The translations under genes and the position numbers were made by a program. Below are positions 23,901 through 34,505 of a stretch of 64,000 nt of DNA, in pieces; position 1 is the stretch's first letter, and each line of letters begins with the position of its first letter. Below the pieces are notes generated by a model, which saw nothing but the letters and a program-made list of their open reading frames with translations, did not search any database and was not told the DNA's origin. This stretch comes from Raphanus sativus (lineage: Eukaryota; Streptophyta; Magnoliopsida; Brassicales; Brassicaceae). The DNA lies in assembly GCF_000801105.2 (NCBI RefSeq), contig NC_079519.1:7872668-7936667 (forward strand). The letters run 5' to 3'.

Positions 23901-24230
23901 TTATGCTTTGGGCTGACAGTACTCCGCACACGTATCGTAGGTAAGTGTACAGAATCTCTCCTTTCCCAAACAGCAATAACAATTAAAGTTTCCAGGCACA
24001 CAAGTTTCTGGAAAGCACGGTGGTAAATTTATTTTGCTTCCCTCAAGGCCCTCCATGTTTCTACCTATCATAGAATTAAAGCAATGATATGAGTCACGAG
24101 TGTGATTACACTGATAATGATGAAAGTTGATGAGCAAACCCTAAAAGAACATGCATATGTACTTACTTTCAAGACGACCAAAAAGCAAAATGAGGATGAT
24201 GCAAAAGATAGCACAATTGGATGACGACAT
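23901..24230 (-). CDS. ESF1/MEG-like secreted cysteine-rich peptide, two exons
   Basis: Exon 1 (24167-24230) encodes a signal peptide starting MSSSNCAIFCIILILLFGRL. Exon 2 (23901-24064) encodes the mature part. Splicing (donor GTAAGT, acceptor before 24064) keeps frame and gives 75 residues. The mature region SKINLPPCFPETCVP...CYCC...C...C...C has the CYCC core and spacing of the EMBRYO SURROUNDING FACTOR 1 / maternally expressed gene family. Arabidopsis ESF1 peptides are made in the central cell and endosperm and affect suspensor growth. That function is known only for family members; for this copy it is inference. A TATA-like element (TATATATGG, minus strand) lies about 63 bp upstream near 24295. 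Confidence 0.75.
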
Positions 24231-25147
24231 TGTGATGACTGATGATTAATTCTTTTCACAATTTTTTTGCCTTTGTTATATGATGATCAAAACCATATAT
24301 ATCTAATTTGTGGTACGTCTTCTTTTAAAAAGAAATTGTGGTACGTCTTTCTTTCGTATGGTAGTCAATGGAATAAAATCTGCAACTAAAATTGTTTTGA
24401 CTAACTTTAATTCCAAAAATCTCTATAACATTATTTAAAAAATTCTCATATTAATTCTTAATGGTTAATTATAATGATAGCTTTAATTAGTAATTAACTT
24501 TATCAATAAATGCTATATTGTTCATATCATTTATTAACTTTTTTGTTTATATTTATTTCCAAATTATCTTATTATCAAAAAGGCAATATCTATAATATAA
24601 ATTTATATAGTAGCTAATCTTTTAAATTAGAGTCCTATGACTTTCTTATGTGTGACTTTTTATTTGGACCATCCCCTGAAATTTTTATCATATTATACAT
24701 ATTTAGTTACAATATCTTTTAATATTTTGATCTTTTGTTTGAAATACAAATAAACAACTTTCTTTTACAATTCTAACAATTTTTTTTCAGAAATTTTTTT
24801 CGTAATTAATTTATTCAAATTCTAACTATTATTGAAATATAGTTAGCAATTAAAAATTAAATTGGTTGTGATTTCGAAAACAAAAGTTAAAATAATATAA
24901 AATATTTAAGAGTTTTGTGCAAAATGACTCAAAATTCAAATTCAAACATAAAACTATCCCATGACTTCTTTTGTAACTTTTATTTGCCGTATTCATCCCA
25001 AAAGTTCGGATTATTCACAAAATACTATTCTTTTTTTCTTTTCAAAAATTAATATTTACTCTATCATCCTCATCTTCATCGAATATTTACAATATTGTCA
25101 TTGTCATGAAAACACCAACCACTTTGAACAACCAATTGAAACTCTTA
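24231..25147. other. Promoter of the ESF1-like gene and AT-rich spacer
   Basis: AT-rich. It contains the micro-insertion listed separately and no further gene that I can support. Confidence 0.4.
24308..24349. mobile_element. Micro-insertion scar with 14-bp direct repeats
   Basis: ttgtggtacgtctt occurs at 24308-24321 and 24336-24349 around a 14-bp A/T-rich insert (24322-24335). Confidence 0.55.
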
Positions 25148-26277
25148 ATGCTACATAAAAATTTGGGCAATTCTCCAAAATAGATTATTTTCAAATTTTT
25201 GTCATAAAACGAAACCTTAGAGAGAAAAATGATCAGAATATTTAATTATATAGGTGAAAAGATCTTTATATCCTAGATATATAAATATATATAAATAAAT
25301 AAATAAATAAATAAATAAACTATAAAAAAATTATAGTTCCAGATTATATGTTTTCAAATTTGAACTTTTTATAATTTTTTTTCTTTTGAAATTTTATTTT
25401 TCAAAATATTTTACTTTTTCAAATATTCTTTTTGAAATTCGAAAATACTTTTTGACACTATTTTAAAATTTTCATTTCAAATTTTTAATTTTATTTCATA
25501 AAATTTTAAACCTTAATCCCAAACTCTGCCTATTAACTCTAAATCCTAAGATCTAAATTAGTTAATCCAAATAATATAAGTGTATATATACATCTTTAAT
25601 AAATATCTTGGTCATTTTGATCTTTATAGTCTATATTTTTTATAACAAACTTTTTAATTGTTATCCTATGGTATTTCTCTAAAAATTTGTCAAAATATGC
25701 AATTCTCAAATTTTCAGATTTATTAAAACTGTTATTAGCTATATTCTATATATCCAAATTTATTTTTGGGTGAATATTGGTTTATAAAATGTGAATGCAT
25801 ATAACTTAACTATAAAATATATTAAATAAATAATGAAAATAGTTTATACTTACGTATCCTCCTTTTTCAATTAAAATATTTGGTTAGTATACCTTTGTCT
25901 TATACCGAATAACAAATAAAATATGGATCACTCAAAATTTCTTTTGCTGGTTATTTTTGGTTTAGCCTAGAGAGAAAATTTGGTTTGTTATATATAGGTT
26001 AACTAGATTTTGACTAACACGCCCATGCATGTGTATATTTTCTATAAAATATGTAGCTATTTATCTTCTATGTCAATATTAGAATTGGACAAAAAACCCG
26101 AATCCAAAAAATCGAACTGATCCCGATACAAAAAGAAGTACCAAATCCAAACCAAAATTGATTAAATATCCAAATTATTCAAAATTTTGGTATTTAAAAA
26201 ATTGAAACGGAATCCGATCTGAATCGAAGTATTTCAGATACCCGATTGTATTCGAAATAGATTTATATACTTATATA

Positions 26278-26337
<60 letters not shown>

Positions 26338-26343
26338 CTTAAC
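25148..26343. repeat. 1.2-kb segmental duplication, copy 2
   Basis: Direct repeat of 18426-19583, differing mainly by a longer (AT)n tract (about 26274-26332) and one- or two-base indels. The minus-strand Helitron-like end is at about 26004. Here the sequence after AAC continues into ordinary AT-rich DNA instead of the hAT element. Confidence 0.9.
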
Positions 26344-27313
26344 GTATTTAAAAACATCCAGAATATATATGGTACTTTTAAGTTAGTTTAAATAATTGAT
26401 AATATATGTAGTCATATATAAATATCTAAAATCGTTAAAGTATATTCAAAACACCAAAATATTTAAATAATTATTGATTATCTATCCAAATATTTAAATC
26501 AAATCAATTTATATGTTAAGTTTAGGTATTTTGACATACGTTATTCAAATTTATATGTAATATATTATTTTGTTTATATATTTTGAGAAATTTAAAATAT
26601 ATAATGAATTTTAAAAATAGTATAAATGGGTTATCTGAACCCGAACCCGAACCCACAAAGGTCTGAATCGAATCCAAACCAAAATTTAGAAATATCCGAA
26701 TGAGACTGAAATCTTTGACCCGAACCGAACCCGAATGTGTACCCGAACCCCTACCCCTAATTCACAATCTATTTTTTTCCTTTAAAAACAGAGTAAACAT
26801 ATAATTAACAGTACTATCATATAAATAATCGCATATATATATTTTTAAAATTTAATGTGAAATAAAAAATCATAATTTAAGTTGGTATATGAAATTTGAC
26901 TTTTATTGTATTTTTCTTATATATATTGAAAACATTTTTTAATGGTTATTGAAAATATTTTAGTAAAAATAAAATTTTGAATATATGTATATGTTTGAGT
27001 CAATTTTTGATATAAATCAACTTTAAATTATTATTTTGATTTGAAATATAAATATATATAGTGTATATATAAAGTTTAAATTTTGTTTTATGATTATTTT
27101 AGACCAATGATATTTTAGATAATTATATTAACTAATTTTGTATATTTTAAAGTTGGTCCAAATAGATAGTTTCTCATAATATAATAGATTTTCAATTTTT
27201 CTTAATAACAGAAATTCATTATTTTCTTAATATACTGTTATATGTGTTTCTAAACAACATTGTATCTTTTTATACTGCTATTTATGTTTTCAAATACAGT
27301 ACATGTTTGTGAT
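26344..27313. other. AT-rich spacer with CCCGAAC-type repeats
   Basis: Degenerate repeats of the gaacccgaaccc kind lie at about 26635-26755. Similar mixtures occur at about 47820-47990 and 53030-53600, marking a dispersed Brassicaceae repeat family. No gene seen. Confidence 0.5.
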
Positions 27314-27470
27314 ATTCGGAAAGACATCTGTTTGTGATATGATTATTCAGCAATTGCACGATCAGTGTTTTGTTCTTGTTAACCAGGTACTAAATACAGT
27401 ACATCTTGCTTTCCCTGATATACACTTCCATAGATGTTATGTTTTCTTAATGTATAATATACACTTCCAT
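27314..27470 (+). pseudogene. Fragment of the UKL P-loop exon and following intron
   Basis: This copies exon 2 of the uridine kinase gene from the [16 protein letters not shown] region through the splice donor and into the intron. Because intron sequence is included, it arose by DNA duplication, not through mRNA. The conserved glycine-rich start of the P-loop is missing. It abuts the second copy of segment R. Confidence 0.85.
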
Positions 27471-27880
27471 AGAAAGTTGAGCAAGAATTGATTGGCAACG
27501 GGCAGCAGAGCTAGCTTAATCCAGCCAGGACAGGACAGACATATAAAGTTGATTGTATGATAAAGAAAACCCCAAAAGTCTTAGTAAAATTTTTGAGACA
27601 AAAAAAACAAAAGAAAAGGCACCAAAATTAAGGAACATGAAATGTCAGGTGATAGACTTAAACGGTGTGATGTTTCCTGTGATTCCAGCTTGAAGAAACA
27701 ATCTTGGACATCCTATTCACCTCTCTGAGGCAGTTAATTCAAAACCTAAAGGCATTCCAACTCAAGAAACCACAGACGAAAGCCTTTTAACTAAATGGAC
27801 CAATCGTCAGAGTAATACCATTAAATACTCAACGTAGTTCTTGAAGACTTAATCTAACAACAACGTATTATATATTTTAC
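27470..27880. repeat. Duplicated segment R, copy 2
   Basis: Direct repeat of 14630-15045 with scattered indels. It follows the UKL exon fragment immediately. The two copies are about 12.8 kb apart and bracket the transposon- and peptide-rich island. Confidence 0.75.
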
Positions 27881-29083
27881 ACTAATCAGCTAGGAAGATG
27901 GACAACTAGGAGCTTTGTAGACCAGATACAAGCGAACTTCATTTATAATTTCAGAGAAACAAAAAAAAAAAGGAAGGTTCCTCCTCTAGAAAAAGCATTA
28001 ATTTCATAATCTTTAAGCTGCTGGGAGGAAGCTCGCTCTTCAATGGATGGAGATTGCAAGTTGTTTAAAAAGTCGATTGAGATGATGATGAAGCCGATTC
28101 AGGAAGGTGCACGATGAAATGAGAGAGCTTATCGCCAGATCAAACCAAGCTTTAGCTTAGCAAGAGGAAGATGTCGGTGGCTTCGTAACCGGTTTAAACC
28201 GATACGAAACTGGAAACTAACTAATTTTATCAACTAAACCGGATTTGTTGAGATAGCCATAGCCCCAATCAGATGATTTTAGAAAGCCGACCAAAATTAA
28301 TTTCAAAATCAACCAGTGTGATTGGGTTGGGGCGGGGGTTGATTTTATGATAACTTTACAAAAGTATAAGGGAATAAAAATAAATTTAACTTTCGTCTTC
28401 GTTTCTCCTCAGCTCCATTTGTATATATAAATAGATATAAGAGAATACACTGACATCAATTAATCTGCTCCGAATCCAAGCTTATTGTCTTTTTTTCTCC
28501 GATATTTTTAATTTAAAAAAAAAATTAGGTCAATTGTTTAATCAGAAAATTAAGTTCTGTCCCCTTCCTTCCTTCCTTCTTTTTTTTTGGTCTAGATTTA
28601 TTCCAGATCAAGTAATACTTATTTTTTAAAACTCTTGACGTTTGCTTGCAGAGATCCTCTGAATCTGGTAAACATCGAATCTCAGTTTTCAAAATCTGAA
28701 TCTTTAATTTTCTTTCTTTTACTTTTCAGTTTTCCACATGCGACTGATTTGAGTGAGTTTAGGTAGTTTTGCATTTGTGGATCTATGAACTTAGCAGCTA
28801 ACGATACAATCAGTTCTTGCTTGTTAGATTCACAAGAGTAATAAGAAGAAGAATGAGTTGATTTTCGTACATGAGTGTGTTTATTTGGATCTATTTTTCT
28901 AATTGTTTGTGTGTTTTTTTAATGATTTAAGCTATAGTTTGTGTATGAAATTTAGACTGTGTGAGAAAAATTAGTTGAAGGGTTCTGAATCATCAGTGTA
29001 TTGAATGAGATTTAAGTGTGTGCTTAATCAAATACGATTTGGTGGTTTTAACATAAAACTATTATCTCTTGTGTTGACACTAG
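27881..29083 (+). promoter_or_regulatory. 5' region, leader and 5' UTR intron of the UKL gene
   Basis: The sequence from about 28400 is pyrimidine-rich leader. A small exon (agatcctctgaatctg, near 28651) lies between ttgcag and gtaaac. A further intron runs to the acceptor tag directly before the start codon at 29084, so translation starts at the first base of an exon. A possible remnant of another short gene (28040-28170) is not assignable. Confidence 0.5.
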
Positions 29084-32000
29084 ATGGGTTCTACTCCTAA
29101 GTCAGTTGTTGACATGATCGAAGCTTCCTCCAAGGTTCATTACTCTGGTTTCCACATGAACGGTCACATCAATGGAGTTGAACCAAGTGCGTTACAGGGA
29201 ACCACCTCTGCTTCTGCTATATCATCAGACATTCAAAGGCAGCCTTTTGTGATTGGTCTCTTCTGCTTTTTTATTTTCTCTGAGTAAAATGTTCACTGAA
29301 AAAGTCTTGATTTTTTTGAGATGTTTACTGTTCAAGTTTTGTGGGTAGGTGTTGCTGGAGGCGCAGCATCCGGAAAGACATCTGTTTGTGATATGATTAT
29401 TCAGCAATTGCATGATCAGCGTGTTGTTCTTGTTAACCAGGTACTAAATGTTGCTTTCCCTGATATACACTTCCAATACATGCTTTGTTTTCAGAATGTA
29501 TAATCAATTCTCCAACTTGATCAGCTAGTAATCCTATACGTACATGCAGAGTCTAAGTAGAATGCTGCTTAAATGTCGCTATGACCGTATCAATATTATA
29601 TTCTAGAATGCTTTCTTCCTCATGATGTTCCACAAATTGCGCTCCGTTAAATATCCAGCGATGAATGATTTGGCAGGACTCGTTCTACCACAGTTTGACT
29701 GAAGAAGAACTTGCTAGGGTTCATGAGTACAACTTTGATCATCCAGGTGAGATCGTCTATGTGATGTGGCTTATTTTCTATAATGTACTGATGTAAATAT
29801 GAACCGCCAAGGATAAACTCATTAGAGCATATAGTTTTCTCTGTCTTCATTGGATAATAAAGCCACAAACAAACACATTATTTAGTTACAGTTTCGTGAT
29901 TGCTTTCCTGTCTTCACATACTCATGTAGTTTTTTTGTGATCTTGATTCTAATATTTTGGTGTTGTCTTCCTGTAGACGCATTTGACACGGACCATTTGT
30001 TGTCTTGCATGGAGAAACTGAGGCAAGGACAAGCGGTGGATATTCCAAAATACGACTTCAAGACTTACAAAAGCAGCGTTTCTAGAAGGGTACCGTTTTC
30101 TTTCTCACTATTGCATTATGGCACAGAATTTGAAGGCTCAAAACCGTACTGTAATATAAAAACTACTTGAGAAGCCTATTTCCTTTACTTTTTTCTCCTT
30201 GTAATGATAGTACTTTACCTGAATGTCATCACTAGCTTCTATCTGGTTGAGGACATAACAAGATATATAGTATGCCTCATGTTCTGTTAAAGATACTTCG
30301 AATTTGGAAAATATCTGGCAGGTAAACCCTTCGGATGTAATATTACTTGAAGGGATACTTCTGTTCCATGATCCACGAGTCCGAGGATTGATGAACATGA
30401 AGATCTTTGTGGATACAGGTCAATCTTTCGTATCACCTCTTTCTCTGGATAACTCTGTAAAATCTAGCATTACGCAATTTAACTTTCTTTCTGTGCAGAT
30501 GCTGATGTACGCTTGGCAAGAAGGATAAAACGAGATACTTCTCAAAATGATAGAGATATTGGCACAGTACTCGACCAGGTTAGCCCAGGAATCTCCTTTA
30601 TCAACCGCCTTAGATTAGATGTCGCGCGCGCACATGGCTGTATCTGAACTCTGAAGTAAACCATTTTTTTTGGTGCAGTACTCAAAGTTTGTGAAGCCTG
30701 CTTTTGATGACTTCATTCTTCCAACGAAGAAGTATGCAGACATCATCATTCCTCGTGGTGGGGATAATCACGTAGCGATTGACTTAATCGTGCAACATAT
30801 TTGCACCAAGCTGGGCCAGCATGATCTCTGTAAAATATACCCTAATCTATATGTCATACAATCAACATTTCAGGTGAGAATACTATAGTAGCTCATTTAA
30901 ACACTAAGTCACGGTTACAATCATGTGGTTTCAGCCACCACAGAACTTATGTTTGTCTTTCTCTTTCAGATACGAGGGATGCACACACTTATACGTGATT
31001 CCCAGACAACCAAACATGATTTTGTCTTTTATTCTGATCGATTGATCCGATTGGTACGACTAAATTCTCACGAACAGTTGATGAAGTTTTTCCTTATACA
31101 TGTCTCATGTCCGTCATCTGATTTAGTCTGTGCTTTGTGTAGGTTGTAGAGCATGGACTTGGACATCTGCCTTTTACTGAAATGCAGGTCATCACTCCCA
31201 CCGGTAAGCATGTTTTTTCTCAATTCTTTCAGTGAATTTAACAGCGTTGTTGTAGAGGTATAAGGCTATATTCCAGAACTAAGAGATATCTTCGGTACCT
31301 TGTATCAGGCTCTGTATATTCGGGTGTGGATTTCTGTAAACGGTTATGTGGTGTCTCTGTGATTAGGAGGTATTTGCTTCTACTAAATTAAAGTCCATTC
31401 AAGAGAAACTTTCACCTGTTCAGATCTCATATCTACTTTACTGTTATTACGAGAAAATCAAAGTGGTGAGAGCATGGAGAATGCGTTGCGGGCATGTTGC
31501 AAAGGTATCAAAATAGGGAAGATCCTAATTCACAGGGAAGGCGACAACGGTCAACAGGTAATAGATAATAGGCAAAATATGTATGTCCCAGTTTTCTAGA
31601 TCTTATGTTCATATCTCTAATAACACTGTCCTGCAGCTTGTTTATGAGAAACTGCCTAATGATATCTCGGAAAGGCATGTCCTCTTACTCGATCCTATCC
31701 TCGGCACAGGTTCCTTAACCTTTCTATTCTGTTTTCCACCTAAAACTGCTTTGCCTTCCTTCTCGGGTTAGTGGTGAATAACTTAGTTTTGCAACTTGCA
31801 TTCTTTTTTTTTTTTTTTCAGGAAACTCAGCAGTTCAAGCTATCAATCTTCTTATAAGCAAAGGTGTACCTGAAGGAAACATCATATTTCTAAACCTTAT
31901 AAGCGTAAGAAATTACGCATGGCCCTTCACATATCTTTGGTACTCCCTCGTTATCCCCTAAAAATGCTTTCTCTTTGTTTAAACAGGCGCCTCAAGGTGT

Positions 32001-32136
32001 TCATGTGGTGTGCAAGAAGTTTCCAAGATTAAAGATAGTTACATCAGAGATTGAACACGGTCTTAACGAAGAGTTCCGTGTCATTCCCGGTATGGGTGAA
32101 TTTGGAGACCGTTATTTCGGTACCGACGATGATTAG
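29084..32136 (+). CDS. UKL4: Uridine kinase / uracil phosphoribosyltransferase-like protein (UKL3/UKL4 type)
   Basis: Fourteen exons: 29084-29255, 29349-29440, 29677-29746, 29977-30089, 30322-30418, 30499-30578, 30679-30873, 30970-31053, 31143-31203, 31309-31369, 31464-31557, 31637-31709, 31822-31904 and 31987-32136. They join to 474 residues. The N-terminal kinase domain has the P-loop [12 protein letters not shown], the substrate region [21 protein letters not shown] and [14 protein letters not shown]. The C-terminal half is UPRT-like, with the PRPP-binding motif [14 protein letters not shown] and the ending [19 protein letters not shown] proteins salvage uridine to UMP; whether the UPRT half is active in plant UKLs is disputed, and its motif looks intact here. 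The choice of UKL4 over UKL3 rests on similarity and position. The frame is intact. Confidence 0.9.
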
Positions 32137-34505
32137 AAGATCGGTGATACACACTTACAGCCAAATCATCTTTAAAATCTTCTGGTTTACCTACCCCACA
32201 TAAAGAACCCTTCAAGCTCTGGGAACAATTTTGATTTACTTCAAGAATACCCCCAGTGAGGGGTTTGATTGATCGAACTCAGAACTTGGAATTCATGTAT
32301 CTTACATATATATTATGTATCCTTAAAACTCTTGATAAAAAAAAAAACTTCATATCCTTTTTAATACATGGTTTGAGTTTATTGCATGTATGGAACTAAC
32401 TCCAAGCACCAAAGTGCGGCTAATGTGTGTCGAGGCATTCAAAAACTAGAGCTACTTAATCTAATTATCCATCCTCGGTCACAGATGTTAGAGTCTATCA
32501 CTTACGTTTGTGTATGTTCTCAAGGCTGCCTTTGTCAGCAAATTTTGCAGGTATATAATATTTATGCATCTAAATTCAAGAATTGCATTAAGTGCAGATT
32601 CTGCGTCTCATTAAGCCCTAGCTTCTTAGTGTTTGCGTTTCCTTTTTACTTGCCATTTGAAATTTATTAATGATGCTTTGGAAGACTTGATAAAACGTAA
32701 ATGTAAATGTTGGTTTCTACGTTGCATGGAGCTCAAAGTTATAAGACTTTGTTTCTGCTGGCAAGAGGTTGTAAAGGATGGATTTTGGACCTGTTATTTC
32801 AGGCCATAACATAACGGTCGGACTCGGGACTAAAGACTTCGGTAAGACTTCCCGAAGTGGACCCCACAATCGCTAGTTCTTATTCGAGCTCAACTAGATT
32901 GAAGCAAACAAAATTATACTATCATTTGGTTAAAGCCAAGCCAAATACATTATGGAGAAACACATTCTTATTTGGCGCATGAACTGAAGTGGTAGAAAAC
33001 GTGAGATGATGGTGTCATGTTACAATACGGTTAGATACTTAAATCCAAATCGAGGAGACACATGAACTGGCGAAATCATGATGAGATGATGTAATGTTTT
33101 AAGTTAGTATGTCATATAGTACATACATCGAATCCGAAACATGAAGTGGTTCCCGTACTTTCCGGATAATCATCATTAGCTGTTGGTTCCTTTTGTCGGT
33201 TAACCCTTTCTGATGAGTCATATCTTATAAAATAGTTATAATTAGTTTACAAACAACGTAACTGTACGTGCAATGTGCTTACTAGTGGTTGTTTTCGTAT
33301 TCTTTGGTCATCGTTGTTCGAAGAATACTTAACATAACCATTAATTGTAACATATACAAGACCAGACGTAAGTAATTTACAAGTCCAAAATAAAGTTTAT
33401 TTGTAGATTATGTTCTTTGCAATGGAATGCTCGTGGTTCTGAAAATTTAATGTGGAGTAGTTTAAGATTTTTTGCAAGTCACTATCAAAATCTTGAACTT
33501 CAAGATATTAAGACACGCATGACAATACACAAACAAAGAGAAGCAACATTCATAAAACTGCATATGTCGTTCTTATACTTGGTTTAAGCATGTGGGGTAT
33601 TATTATTGTGTGCACACAAAGTTTTTCGTTTTGCTCAATCTCCAATCTTGTACTATTATATTAGAAAAACAATAGTTGTTTTTAGAATATTATTCGTAGA
33701 TGATGATAAAATGGTGATTGTTGGCTGGAAAGTCATTGTTTTCAGACAACACATGACCATGTGATGGGGTGGCGCATGGGTCCACGTGATTCCACGTCCA
33801 AAAGCCTCTCTTCTCAATTTCACAAGATCAGCAAACATCCAAAACTTTAAACGATTATATACTTGAATAGATTGCATTTTAAAAAGAAAAACACGAATCT
33901 TTCCTCCCCATGTAAATCCCAAACACTACCTGCCATTTCCCCCAAAAATTATATCTTAAATTCTTCAAAATACTCGGAAGACATTATTTATATAATAATA
34001 GCTTCATATTTCTTTTTAGATAATATATAACTGTGGATTGATATTCACACTAATATATGCATTATTCATGCGCACATGCATACTATTTTAAAATTCGCAA
34101 TTATCATGTAGACTGGATCTAATACGAATAATTCTCTATATATGGATTTTTGTTATCGGAATTATGATGGCGTATGTAAAAGATTTGAATTTTTGGTTTA
34201 GCATTTAAGCTTTTGTTCAAGAAAATTAATCAAAATATGTTTGTTCCGAATACTCCAATTATGTTTGTTTATTTATATTACTCCGAAATTAAGAAAAGAG
34301 AATAAGTCACTTCAAACTAATGTATAGTAGTTGTACATTACATTCATAACTCGTCTGCAAAATATAATGAAAACTCTCAAACCATAAAAAATACACCAAG
34401 ATATTATTTCTTTCCGATTCTTCTAACAAATCATTGGCAACAAATATTCACACACCCTTTCAATTTATAAATGTAGTCACAGTAATTGTAGTTCTATATG
34501 GGTTT
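32137..34505. other. Intergenic between UKL and the receptor kinase
   Basis: This holds the UKL 3' UTR at the left and the receptor kinase 3' UTR at the right. The middle is AT-rich with no gene I can support. In Arabidopsis the matching interval of the sister block (At4g26520-At4g26530) carries fructose-bisphosphate aldolase genes; none is present. Confidence 0.5.
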
